A stretch of DNA of 47,909 bases from Methanoculleus sp. UBA208 (GTDB lineage: Archaea; Halobacteriota; Methanomicrobia; Methanomicrobiales; Methanoculleaceae), in the NCBI RefSeq assembly GCF_002498065.1, contig NZ_DAFZ01000095.1, positions 22,454-70,362 of the forward strand. Direction: 5' to 3'. The notes below the pieces were generated by a model. That model saw only the letters and a list, made by a program, of their open reading frames with translations, had not been told where the DNA came from and made no database searches. This document shows positions 7,523 to 14,806 of this stretch, in pieces. The position numbers were made by a program, and so were the translations under genes. Every line of letters begins with the position of its first letter. Within the stretch, counting starts at the first letter, position 1.

Positions 7523-8503
7523 ATGAAGGATACGGCAATCAACGTACTGAAGATTCTCGAAGAATCGCCCGGCCCGGTATCGGGAGAACGGATTGCAGAG
7601 CAACTGGGTATCACCCGATTGGCTGTCTGGAAGCAGATACGCGAACTCCGGAGGCTGGGATACAGTATCTCGTCGTCGCGGGCGGAGGGTTACCGCCTCG
7701 AAACGAAGACCGACAGGCTCCTCCCTTACGAGATCCGCAAGCATCTCCGCACCCGGGTCATCGGGAGGCAGATCCGCCACTTCGACAGCACCGCCTCCAC
7801 AAGCTGGGTCGGGAAGAAACTTGCCGACGAGACCGATCCTGAAGACCTGCACGGCATGGTGATCGTCGCCGAAGAGCAGACCGGCGGGGTGGGAAGGCTC
7901 GGACGTGCCTGGGTCTCGCCTCCCGGCGGGATCTGGGCCACTATTATATTAAAACCGAAGATCCCGCTCGATCACCTCTTCATGATCACCATGGCCGGGT
8001 CGATCGCGATTGCCCGTGCTATCCGCAAGGAGTACGGTATCAGTGCGCTCATCAAGTGGCCCAACGACATCTTCGTCGGGGACAAAAAGGTCGCCGGGCT
8101 GCTCCTGGAACTCACCGCGGAGGCGGATACCGTGCACTACGCCCTCCTCGGGCTCGGGATCGACGCGAACGTCTCCCTCGACGAACTCTCGTCGAACCTG
8201 CGGGATACGGTGACCACGCTCCAGGCCGAGGTCGGCCGCGAGGTCGACCGCGTGGCGCTTCTTGCCCGGGTCCTGTGGGAGTTCGAACTGCGTTACCGGC
8301 AGCTCGAGGACGGCGAGTACGATCCTATCATCCGCGAGTGGAAGAGCCTCTCCCTGACGCTCGACCACCGGGTGGCCATCAAGACCCTCAACAAGACCTT
8401 TTCGGGAGAGGCCATCGATATCGATGAGCACGGCGCCCTGATCATCCGCAAGGACAACGGGAAGATAGAGCGGGTCATCGCCGGGGACTGTTTCCAGCTC
8501 TAG
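7523..8503 (+). CDS. birA: Bifunctional biotin ligase / biotin-responsive repressor BirA
   Basis: Activates biotin to biotinyl-AMP and attaches it to the carrier lysine of PycB. An N-terminal winged helix (residues 1-60, with PVSGERIAEQLGITRLAVWKQI) makes it a likely repressor too. The catalytic domain follows: a biotinyl-AMP loop variant GGVGRLGRAW (121-130), KWPNDIFVGDKKVAG (about 178-192), and a small C-terminal SH3-like domain. Two in-frame ATGs exist (7517 and 7523). I chose 7523 because AAGG lies eight bases before it, against two before 7517. The next gene, bioY, has two BirA-type operators, and the target enzyme PycB is encoded nearby, so sensor, operator and substrate are together. 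Confidence 0.93.
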   Translation: MKDTAINVLKILEESPGPVSGERIAEQLGITRLAVWKQIRELRRLGYSISSSRAEGYRLETKTDRLLPYEIRKHLRTRVIGRQIRHFDSTASTSWVGKKLADETDPEDLHGMVIVAEEQTGGVGRLGRAWVSPPGGIWATIILKPKIPLDHLFMITMAGSIAIARAIRKEYGISALIKWPNDIFVGDKKVAGLLLELTAEADTVHYALLGLGIDANVSLDELSSNLRDTVTTLQAEVGREVDRVALLARVLWEFELRYRQLEDGEYDPIIREWKSLSLTLDHRVAIKTLNKTFSGEAIDIDEHGALIIRKDNGKIERVIAGDCFQL

Positions 8504-8509
8504 TGCTTC

Positions 8510-8541
8510 TTGTCAACCATCCAGAATTTTTTGGTTGACAG
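8510..8541. promoter_or_regulatory. BirA-type operator 1
   Basis: TTGTCAACC (8510-8518), 14-base spacer, GGTTGACAG (8533-8541). This is close to the known BirA consensus of TTGTAAACC, 14-15 bases, GGTTTACAA. It sits directly upstream of the bioY TATA element and 40 bp (start to start) from operator 2. Confidence 0.85.
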
Positions 8542-8550
8542 GATTTTTAT
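8541..8550 (+). promoter_or_regulatory. TATA box of bioY
   Basis: GGATTTTTAT fills the short gap between the two BirA operators. Its centre is 25 bp before the ATG at 8571, which suggests a leaderless bioY transcript. Bound BirA on either side would hinder TBP/TFB and polymerase. Confidence 0.6.
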
Positions 8551-8581
8551 TGTCAACCGTCCAAAATAAAATGGTTGACAT
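8550..8581. promoter_or_regulatory. BirA-type operator 2
   Basis: TTGTCAACC (8550-8558), 14-base spacer, GGTTGACAT (8573-8581). It has the same half-sites and spacing as operator 1 and covers the inferred transcription start and the first bioY codons. Confidence 0.85.
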
Positions 8582-9080
8582 GATGCACCGCACCCAGATC
8601 CTCGCCTACAGTGGTACGTTCGTCGCGCTGATCGCTGCCGGGAGCTGGATATCCATCCCCCTGCCCCCGGTCCCGCTGACGCTCCAGACCCTTTTCGTTC
8701 TCCTCTCCGGTGTCGTCATGAAGCGGTATGCGGTGATCCCCGTCGCCCTCTACGTCCTCCTCGGGACGGCCGGCCTCCCGGTCTTTCACAACGGCACGGC
8801 GGGCCTCGGGGTGCTTCTCGGGCCCACAGGAGGGTTCCTGGCCGGCTTTATTCCCGCCGCCCTCATCGTCGGGCTCGCCTACGAGCATGAATCGCCGAAG
8901 TCCCGGGTCGCAGGGCTGATCGCGGCGATATTTGCGACTTACGTCTTCGGTGTCGCGTGGCTCGTCTACTCTGCGTCGCTCTCGATCTACCAGGCGATCC
9001 TGGTCGGCGTCGCCCCGTTCGTCGTCGGTGCCGTCGTGAAGGGCATAGCGGCATATGCCATAGGAAAGCGGGTGGCATGA
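8571..9080 (+). CDS. bioY: Biotin transporter substrate-binding subunit BioY
   Basis: S component of the ECF-type biotin transporter, an integral membrane protein that captures external biotin. The 169-residue form starts at ATG 8571; ATGs at 8580 and 8583 are also possible. It has about six hydrophobic helices. Family motifs are visible: the SIPLPPVPLTLQTLFVLLSG segment near the N terminus (PVPxTxQ) and GLGVLLGPTGGFLAGFIPAA. Both are hallmarks of BioY. Its stop overlaps the following ATPase start as ATGA. Control by BirA is indicated by two operators around the promoter. Confidence 0.95.
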   Translation: MVDMMHRTQILAYSGTFVALIAAGSWISIPLPPVPLTLQTLFVLLSGVVMKRYAVIPVALYVLLGTAGLPVFHNGTAGLGVLLGPTGGFLAGFIPAALIVGLAYEHESPKSRVAGLIAAIFATYVFGVAWLVYSASLSIYQAILVGVAPFVVGAVVKGIAAYAIGKRVA

Positions 9081-9748
9081 TCGATATCGTCGATCTCCGG
9101 CACCGGCTCGTCGATATCCCCGACCTCGCGGTGGATGCGCGTCGCATCGCCGTGATCGGGCCGAACGGGAGCGGAAAGACGACGCTGCTTTCCGTCTGCT
9201 CCGGCATTGAGGAGCCCCGGGCGGGGGCGGTCCGGCTTCTCAAGCGGCCGCCGTCCGCCGTGAAGGTCGGGTGGGTCGGGGAGTTCCCCGACCGGACGCT
9301 CCTCTTCTCCCGGGTATACGACGAGATCGCGTCGACCCCCCGGTTCCGCCACCACCCCTGCCCCGAGACGGATGAGCGGGTCAGGGCGGCCGCAACCCGG
9401 GTCGGTATATCGCACCTCCTCGACAGGAAGGTCTCGTCTCTCTCCGGGGGCGAGAAGGCCCTCGTCGCGCTGGCCGCGGCCTGTGCCGACGACCCCGAGG
9501 TGCTCGTCCTGGACGAGGCCGACTCGCACCTGGATGCCGGGACGGTGGAGCGCGTCTACCGCGTGGTGCAGGAGAGCACGGCGGCCCACGTGCTCTGGTG
9601 CACGCAGTCGATGGACGCCGCGGCCGGTGCGGACTACGTCCTCTTCATGGAGAACGGCCTCGTCCGGCACCAAGGCACACCGGAAGAGGTCTTCTCCGCG
9701 CTCGAGGAGACGTGCTTTTATCCCACGATGTGGAGGGTTCTCCGGTGA
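9077..9748 (+). CDS. ECF transporter ATPase (degenerate-site type)
   Basis: One of two ABC ATPases that power BioY through EcfT. The 223-residue form from ATG 9077 contains Walker A GPNGSGKTT (28-36), signature LSGGE (122-126), Walker B VLVLDE with Glu147, and D-loop SHLD. Two conserved residues are changed. The Q-loop position reads VGEFPD (Glu69 in place of Gln), and the H-loop reads WCTQSMD (Gln177 in place of His). Its own nucleotide site should therefore hydrolyse ATP poorly. Its intact LSGGE would complete the site of the partner ATPase. Overlaps with both neighbours place it in the bioY operon. Equivalent to EcfA/BioM; which of the pair is A or A' is uncertain. Confidence 0.88.
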   Translation: MIDIVDLRHRLVDIPDLAVDARRIAVIGPNGSGKTTLLSVCSGIEEPRAGAVRLLKRPPSAVKVGWVGEFPDRTLLFSRVYDEIASTPRFRHHPCPETDERVRAAATRVGISHLLDRKVSSLSGGEKALVALAAACADDPEVLVLDEADSHLDAGTVERVYRVVQESTAAHVLWCTQSMDAAAGADYVLFMENGLVRHQGTPEEVFSALEETCFYPTMWRVLR

Positions 9749-10443
9749 GGGTCGACCTCGAGGATCTCGTCTTCTCCCGGGATTCGTTCACCCTCCGGGG
9801 CAGCGGCACCTTCGGTGCGGGCGTGCACCTGGTCAGCGGGCCGGTGGGAAGCGGGAAATCGACACTCGCCCTTCTGCTCGCGGAACTGCTCCAGCCCGGG
9901 AGCGGCGCCGTCCGGCGGCACGGCGTCTCGTCGGCCCTGCTCCTGCTGCAGTTTCCCGAGCACCACGTCACCTGCCCGACGGTTGCCGAAGAGGTCCGTT
10001 CCTGGGGGCTTGCCCCGGAGGACGTGCTTCTCCGGGCGAACCTTGTCGGGCGGGGGGACGACGACCCGTTCCACCTCTCCCGCGGGGAACTCAGGAGGCT
10101 GACCCTGGCCTGCGCCGTCACGCGGAACCCGGACCTGCTGATGCTGGACGAACCGTTCAGTTCTCTCGACTGCGTCGCGAAGAGGGAGGCCTGCAGGACG
10201 ATCGAGGAGCGCGGCGCGGGCATCACGATCATTTTCTCGCACGAGCGCGCGGTCCTGCCCCGGGTGGATGCCGTCTGGGAGATAGAGGACGGAGCCCTGA
10301 CACCCCGCGGCAGCGTGCCCGACGTGATCCCCCTCTGGCGGCACGCCCCGCCCTACCTCGCGTATGCCCTGCGGGAGGGTGCGCGTCCGGAGAACATCAG
10401 GCTGTCCGACGCCCGGGAGGCGTTATGCAGGATCCGCGGCTGA
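9745..10443 (+). CDS. ECF transporter ATPase (catalytic-site type)
   Basis: Second ECF ATPase, 232 residues from GTG 9745. The start overlaps the previous stop (GTGA), and GGAGGG lies seven bases upstream. Walker A is GPVGSGKST (32-40), the Q-loop Gln is at 69 (LLLQFPEHH), Walker B is LLMLDE with Glu136, D-loop SSLD, and H-loop His166 (IIFSHE). The signature motif is LSRGE (111-115) instead of LSGGE. Thus its own Walker and switch residues are normal while its signature, which serves the partner's site, is altered. Together the two ATPases look like one good and one degenerate composite site. A 19-base overlap leads into ecfT. Confidence 0.88.
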   Translation: MRVDLEDLVFSRDSFTLRGSGTFGAGVHLVSGPVGSGKSTLALLLAELLQPGSGAVRRHGVSSALLLLQFPEHHVTCPTVAEEVRSWGLAPEDVLLRANLVGRGDDDPFHLSRGELRRLTLACAVTRNPDLLMLDEPFSSLDCVAKREACRTIEERGAGITIIFSHERAVLPRVDAVWEIEDGALTPRGSVPDVIPLWRHAPPYLAYALREGARPENIRLSDAREALCRIRG

Positions 10444-11078
10444 GGCTTCTTGCCGCCGCGGTCCTCTCGCTCGCTGCGTTTGCGAGCACGGCGGGAGCCG
10501 TCGCGGCTCTCGCCTGGTGGCTCCTCTTTACCCCGCGCACGAAGGCCCTCCCGCGGCCCGGAGTGCTTCTCTCCCTCATCGCGATGATCGCGGCAACAGC
10601 ACTCCTCTCGGCGTGGGGAGGCGGCCCCGGGCTCTCCTACCTGATCCGGATGATCGCACTCCTCCTCCTCGCCACATGGGTGTACGCCGAGACGGAAGAA
10701 GGAGAAGTGCTCGCCGTGGCGGTCTGGGCCCTCGGGAACCGGGTGGGGTTCGAGATCGGGCTCATCGCCGAGATGGGGCTTACAGGCCTTGCCGTGATCC
10801 GGCAGGAGATCGAGCAGATGCGGGTAGCAATGGCGCTGAAGGGAATCCGGCCCGGCGTGCGCTCGATCGTGCCGCTCGCCATGACTCTCATCGTCACCCA
10901 GATCAGGAGAGCCGACGAGATTGCCGGGCTGCTCGTAGTACGGGGATACACGATCGGGGGTCGGGTATGCCCCGGATTTGAAGCGGATCCACGGGATGTC
11001 CTGGCCTCAATAATGGCCGTAATACCCGTTCTTTTATCGACTCTCCCGCTTCGCGACGTTTTTATATTAGTAGGATGA
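10425..11078 (+). CDS. ECF transporter transmembrane subunit EcfT
   Basis: Membrane coupling subunit of the biotin ECF transporter, 217 residues from ATG 10425, overlapping the ATPase gene by 19 bases with GGAGG just upstream. Four to five hydrophobic segments fill residues 8-35, 46-88 and 150-215. The cytoplasmic coupling helices carry the two family X-X-G motifs: LKG (138-140, in AMALKGIRPG) and VRG (172-174, in VVRGYTIGG). These insert into the Q-loop grooves of the two ATPases. It is the last gene of the bioY operon. A TATA-like run in its 3' end (11059-11069) may serve the pycB promoter. Confidence 0.88.
   Translation: MQDPRLRLLAAAVLSLAAFASTAGAVAALAWWLLFTPRTKALPRPGVLLSLIAMIAATALLSAWGGGPGLSYLIRMIALLLLATWVYAETEEGEVLAVAVWALGNRVGFEIGLIAEMGLTGLAVIRQEIEQMRVAMALKGIRPGVRSIVPLAMTLIVTQIRRADEIAGLLVVRGYTIGGRVCPGFEADPRDVLASIMAVIPVLLSTLPLRDVFILVG
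11059..11069 (+). promoter_or_regulatory. Probable pycB promoter (TATA)
   Basis: The run tttttatatta lies in the last codons of ecfT, about 70 bp before pycB. A second AT-rich candidate (ttgatatattc) lies near 11095-11105. A GAGGTG ribosome-binding site at about 11117-11122 precedes the pycB ATG by nine bases. No BirA-type operator was found here, so pyc seems outside direct BirA control. Confidence 0.45.
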
Positions 11079-11131
11079 ATTTTTTAGAGGCTTTATTGAT
11101 ATATTCTCAGCCCTTCGAGGTGTAAAATTCG

Positions 11132-12880
11132 ATGTGTGCTGCCAAATTAGATTCACTCAATATCACCGATACCACGCTTAGGGACGCGCATCAGTCGCTC
11201 ATCGCCACCCGGCTCAGGACTGAGGACATGCTCCCTCTTGCCCGTGCCATCGATGAAGTCGGTTTCTTCTCTGTCGAGGCCTGGGGCGGGGCAACCTTTG
11301 ACAGCTGCATCAGATTTCTCAACGACGATCCCTGGGAACGTCTCCGGATGCTGAAGGCCGAGCTGAAACGCACCCCCATCCAGATGCTCCTGCGGGGCCA
11401 GAACCTCGTGGGCTACCGGCACTATCCCGACGACGTCGTGGAGAAGTTCGTAGAGGCGTCGGCAGAGAACGGGATCGACATCTTCCGGGTCTTCGATGCA
11501 TTGAACGATATCCGGAATATGAAGAAGGCGATGGAGGAGGTCAAGAACGTCGGGGCGCACCTGCAGGGCGCGATATCCTACACGACGAGCCCGGTTCACT
11601 CCGTCGCGACGTTCGTTGAGATGGCGGAGGAGCTCTATACGCTCGGCTGCGACTCGATCTGCATCAAGGATATGGCCGGCCTGATCATGCCGCACGATGC
11701 CCGCGACCTTATCGCCGGGATCAAGAAGACGGCGGACGTCAGGGTCTGCCTCCACTCTCACTGCACGAGCGGCGTCGCGCCCCTGAGTTACCAGGCGGCG
11801 ATCGATGCGGGCGTGGATATCCTCGATACGGCGATGTCGCCGTTCGCCCTCGGCACCTCCCAGCCTCCGACGGAGAGTGTCGTTGCAAGCGTTGCCGGGA
11901 CGCCGCGCGACACCGGGATCGATCTTCTCCCGCTCCGGAAAGTCAGGAACATCTGCCGCGAGATGCGGGAGAAGTACGAGCCGCTCTTCAACTCCATCGC
12001 GGACCGGGTCGACTCGGACGTGCTGATCTACCAGCTCCCGGGCGGGATGATCTCGAACCTTGTCTCGCAGCTCAGGGAGCAGGATGCGCTCGACCGCCTG
12101 GACGAGGTGTTCCGCGAGATCCCCCGGGTGAGGGAGGATCTTGGCTACCCGCCGCTCGTTACGCCGACGAGCCAGATCGTGGGGACCCAGGCGGTCTTCA
12201 ACGTCCTGATGGACGGGGAGCGCTACCGGAACGTGACGAAGGAGGTAAAGGACTACGTCCGCGGCCTCTACGGACGCTCTCCCGCCCCGATCGGCCCCGA
12301 GATCCGGAGGACGATCATCGGCGACGAGGAGCCGGTCACGGTTCGCCCGGCGGATCTTCTCGCGCCCATCTACGAGCAGATGAGGAAGGAGGCGGAGGAG
12401 CAGGGCCTCGTCACCAGAGAGGAAGACGTTCTCACCTACATCCTCTACCCGAGCATCGCTCCGTCGTTCCTCCGGGGCGAGCGTCAGGCCGAGGCGATCC
12501 CCGAGATGGCACCCGCCGGACCGGTGGGGGTTGCGGAGATCCCCCGCTCCATGGAGGTCGAGGTGGACGGCGAGATCTTCTCGGTCCGGATCATCACCGT
12601 GGAGGGAGGCTCCGTCGCGGCCCCGTCGGCCGCCGCCGCGTCGGCGGCGGCTCCCCGCGGAGACGTCGCCGGCGGCGTCAAGAGCAACATGCAGGGCATG
12701 GTCCTGAAGGTGATGGCCCAGCGCGGGAGCACCGTCAGGAAGGGCGACACGCTCATCGTCCTCGAGGCGATGAAGATGGAGAACCCCATCCCCAGCCCCC
12801 GCGACGGCACGGTCTCGGAGATCTTCGTGGATGCCGGGGACGTCGTGCAGAACGGCGACGTGCTGATGGTCATTGAGTGA
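11132..12880 (+). CDS. pycB: Pyruvate carboxylase subunit B (carboxyltransferase and biotin carrier)
   Basis: Transfers carboxyl from biotin to pyruvate to make oxaloacetate, the anabolic entry to the incomplete TCA pathway of methanogens. The 582-residue protein has a TIM-barrel carboxyltransferase domain beginning with DTTLRDAHQSL (metal and pyruvate site), then a PYC_OADA-type domain. An Ala-rich linker and a C-terminal biotinyl domain follow, with the acceptor in EAMKMEN (Lys548). That Lys is the target of the BirA encoded about 3 kb upstream. It resembles oxaloacetate decarboxylase alpha, but pairing with a biotin carboxylase gene and the absence of beta/gamma subunits favour the carboxylase. 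pycA follows 14 bases later. Confidence 0.93.
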   Translation: MCAAKLDSLNITDTTLRDAHQSLIATRLRTEDMLPLARAIDEVGFFSVEAWGGATFDSCIRFLNDDPWERLRMLKAELKRTPIQMLLRGQNLVGYRHYPDDVVEKFVEASAENGIDIFRVFDALNDIRNMKKAMEEVKNVGAHLQGAISYTTSPVHSVATFVEMAEELYTLGCDSICIKDMAGLIMPHDARDLIAGIKKTADVRVCLHSHCTSGVAPLSYQAAIDAGVDILDTAMSPFALGTSQPPTESVVASVAGTPRDTGIDLLPLRKVRNICREMREKYEPLFNSIADRVDSDVLIYQLPGGMISNLVSQLREQDALDRLDEVFREIPRVREDLGYPPLVTPTSQIVGTQAVFNVLMDGERYRNVTKEVKDYVRGLYGRSPAPIGPEIRRTIIGDEEPVTVRPADLLAPIYEQMRKEAEEQGLVTREEDVLTYILYPSIAPSFLRGERQAEAIPEMAPAGPVGVAEIPRSMEVEVDGEIFSVRIITVEGGSVAAPSAAAASAAAPRGDVAGGVKSNMQGMVLKVMAQRGSTVRKGDTLIVLEAMKMENPIPSPRDGTVSEIFVDAGDVVQNGDVLMVIE

Positions 12881-12894
12881 GGGCTGCTTGCGCG

Positions 12895-14370
12895 ATGAAA
12901 TACTTTGACAAGATCCTGATTGCCAACCGCGGCGAGATCGCCATCCGGGTCATGCGGGCCTGCCGGGAACTCGGGATCGACACGGTCGCGATCTACTCCG
13001 AGCCGGACAGCAACGCGCTCCACGTCAAATACGCCGACGAGGCGTTCTGTGTCGGGGAGGCGCACCCGTCGAAGAGTTACCTCAACAAGGAGCGGATCTG
13101 CGACGTGGCGAGGAAGACCGGGGCCGAGGCGATCCACCCGGGATACGGGTTCCTCGCGGAGAACGCCGGGTTCGCGAAACTGGTCGAGGAAGAAGGTCTG
13201 ACGTTCATCGGGCCGTCGTGGAAGACGATCGAGGCGCTGGGCTCGAAGATCGGGTCGAAGCGGATGATGCGCGAGGCCGGCGTCCCGGTCCTTCCCGGCA
13301 CGCCGGAGGGTGTCACGAGCGTCGATGCAGCGAAGAAGGTCGCCGCGGAGATCGGCTACCCGGTGATCGTGAAGGCGAGCGCGGGCGGCGGCGGTATCGG
13401 GATGCATATCGCCGAGAGCGAGGGAGAGCTCGAGGAGGCGATCGACAAGGGCATGCGGATTGCCCAGTCGGCCTTCGGGGACCCGACGATCTTCGTGGAG
13501 AAGTACCTCACGAAGCCGCGCCACATCGAGATCCAGGTGCTTGCGGACGCGAAAGGGCACACCGTCCACCTCTACGACCGCGAGTGCTCGATCCAACGCC
13601 GGCACCAGAAACTGCTTGAGGAGGCGCCCTGCCCGATCATGACGCCCGCTCTCCGGGAGCAGATGACGGCGTCGGCCATCGCCGCCGCAAGAGCGGCGAA
13701 CTACAAGAACGCCGGCACGGTGGAGTTCCTCTACGCAAACGGCAACTACTACTTCATGGAGGTGAACACCCGGCTGCAGGTGGAGCACACCATCACGGAG
13801 TTCGTCACGGGGGTCGATATCGTGAAGCAGCAGATCGCGGTCGCGGCCGGCGAAGATCTCGCGATGGACCAGGAAGATATCAGCATCCGGGGACACGCGA
13901 TCGAGTGCCGGATCAATGCGGAGGACCCGCTGAACAACTTCACCGCCGATCCGGGCAAGATCGTCCGCTACCGCTCCCCGGGCGGCCCGGGGATACGGGT
14001 CGACTCCGGCATCCACATGGGCTACACCATCCCCTCACACTACGACTCGATGATCTCGAAGCTCTGCGCCTGGGGCTCCGACCGCGAGGAGGCGATCCAG
14101 CGGATGCGCCGGGCCATCTACGAGTACGTCATCCTGGGCGTGAAGACGACGCTCCCGCTCCACTACGCGATCATGCACAACGCCCACTTCATCGCCGGCG
14201 ACACCCACACGCACTTCCTGCAGGAGGAGCACATCGCGACGAGCCTGCGCCGTTACCTCCACGAAGAGGAGGCGCGTATGCAGACGCTGGCCGACTCGCT
14301 CCGCCAGGGGAAGCACATAGCGGCGATCACGGCGGCGGTCGATGTCTATATCCGGAAAAACTCGAAGTAA
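12895..14370 (+). CDS. pycA: Pyruvate carboxylase subunit A (biotin carboxylase)
   Basis: ATP-grasp enzyme that carboxylates the biotin on PycB using bicarbonate. The start is taken at ATG 12895 (MKYFDKILIANRGEIAIRV), giving 491 residues. An in-frame GTG at 12877 overlapping the pycB stop would add six residues. Visible motifs are the N-terminal IANRGEIA, the glycine-rich ATP loop KASAGGGGIGM, the RHIEIQVL and RDCSIQRR-like (RECSIQRRHQK) segments, EAPCP, and the catalytic FMEVNTRLQVEHTITE. The bacterial loop usually reads GGGGRGM; here Ile replaces Arg. The order pycB then pycA is noted. Archaeal two-subunit PYC lacks the allosteric domain of the single-chain enzyme. Confidence 0.94.
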   Translation: MKYFDKILIANRGEIAIRVMRACRELGIDTVAIYSEPDSNALHVKYADEAFCVGEAHPSKSYLNKERICDVARKTGAEAIHPGYGFLAENAGFAKLVEEEGLTFIGPSWKTIEALGSKIGSKRMMREAGVPVLPGTPEGVTSVDAAKKVAAEIGYPVIVKASAGGGGIGMHIAESEGELEEAIDKGMRIAQSAFGDPTIFVEKYLTKPRHIEIQVLADAKGHTVHLYDRECSIQRRHQKLLEEAPCPIMTPALREQMTASAIAAARAANYKNAGTVEFLYANGNYYFMEVNTRLQVEHTITEFVTGVDIVKQQIAVAAGEDLAMDQEDISIRGHAIECRINAEDPLNNFTADPGKIVRYRSPGGPGIRVDSGIHMGYTIPSHYDSMISKLCAWGSDREEAIQRMRRAIYEYVILGVKTTLPLHYAIMHNAHFIAGDTHTHFLQEEHIATSLRRYLHEEEARMQTLADSLRQGKHIAAITAAVDVYIRKNSK

Positions 14371-14443
14371 CCCTCCATCCAATTTTTCCGGTAAGCCATA
14401 AGGTTTATTTGGCAATACAGCATTGTTATACTGCACTTTGTGT

Positions 14444-14553
14444 GCTGCGGTGGCCTAGTCGGTTAGGGCGCCAGACTCATAGGGTTTTGTGAAGAACGGT
14501 GCGTCCAAGCCTGGGACATCTGGAAATCGTGGGTTCGGATCCCACCCGCAGCA
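14444..14553 (+). tRNA. tRNA-Met (CAT) with intron
   Basis: The acceptor stem GCTGCGG (14444-14450) pairs with CCGCAGC (14546-14552), and the discriminator is A. The anticodon stem CCAGA/TCTGG brackets a loop with anticodon CAT at 14478-14480. An intron of 36 bases (14482-14517) is inserted after position 37. A bulge-helix-bulge can be drawn: CTCA (14476-14479) pairs with TGGG (14512-14515), with 3-base bulges at both cut sites. The first pair G-C and the intron position suggest elongator Met rather than initiator. A CAT tRNA decoding Ile (agmatidine-modified) is not strictly excluded. The 3' CCA is not encoded. Confidence 0.88.
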
Positions 14554-14806
14554 TCTTAAAAGTTGGTTTGGAATCCAATTTTGAAAAGAGCGTTTTTCTC
14601 TTGAGATTACTCTCTCACGATCCTACTCTGTTACCGAAGATAAAGAGTTTTTTCATGTGCACGATTGTAATCTCTGGTCGTTTAGCTTGCCCGCTCCCCT
14701 TGATGTTCATCCCCCTGCTCCCCGAGAGGCAATCACCATCAAGTACACCGAAATTAACAATTATGATAAGGTTGGTGTACTAAATGAGGAATACGGGAGA
14801 CAGCAA

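Noticed and set aside
12484..14016. 510-codon minus-strand frame
   Set aside because: It is antisense to pycB and pycA and rich in Arg and Asp repeats; no ribosome-binding site or motif.
14444..14553. Initiator tRNA-Met
   Set aside because: The acceptor begins G-C and the gene has an intron at 37/38, which fits the elongator Met in euryarchaea better than the initiator.
14499..14783. 94-codon plus-strand frame after the tRNA
   Set aside because: It starts inside the tRNA intron and has no sensible protein pattern.
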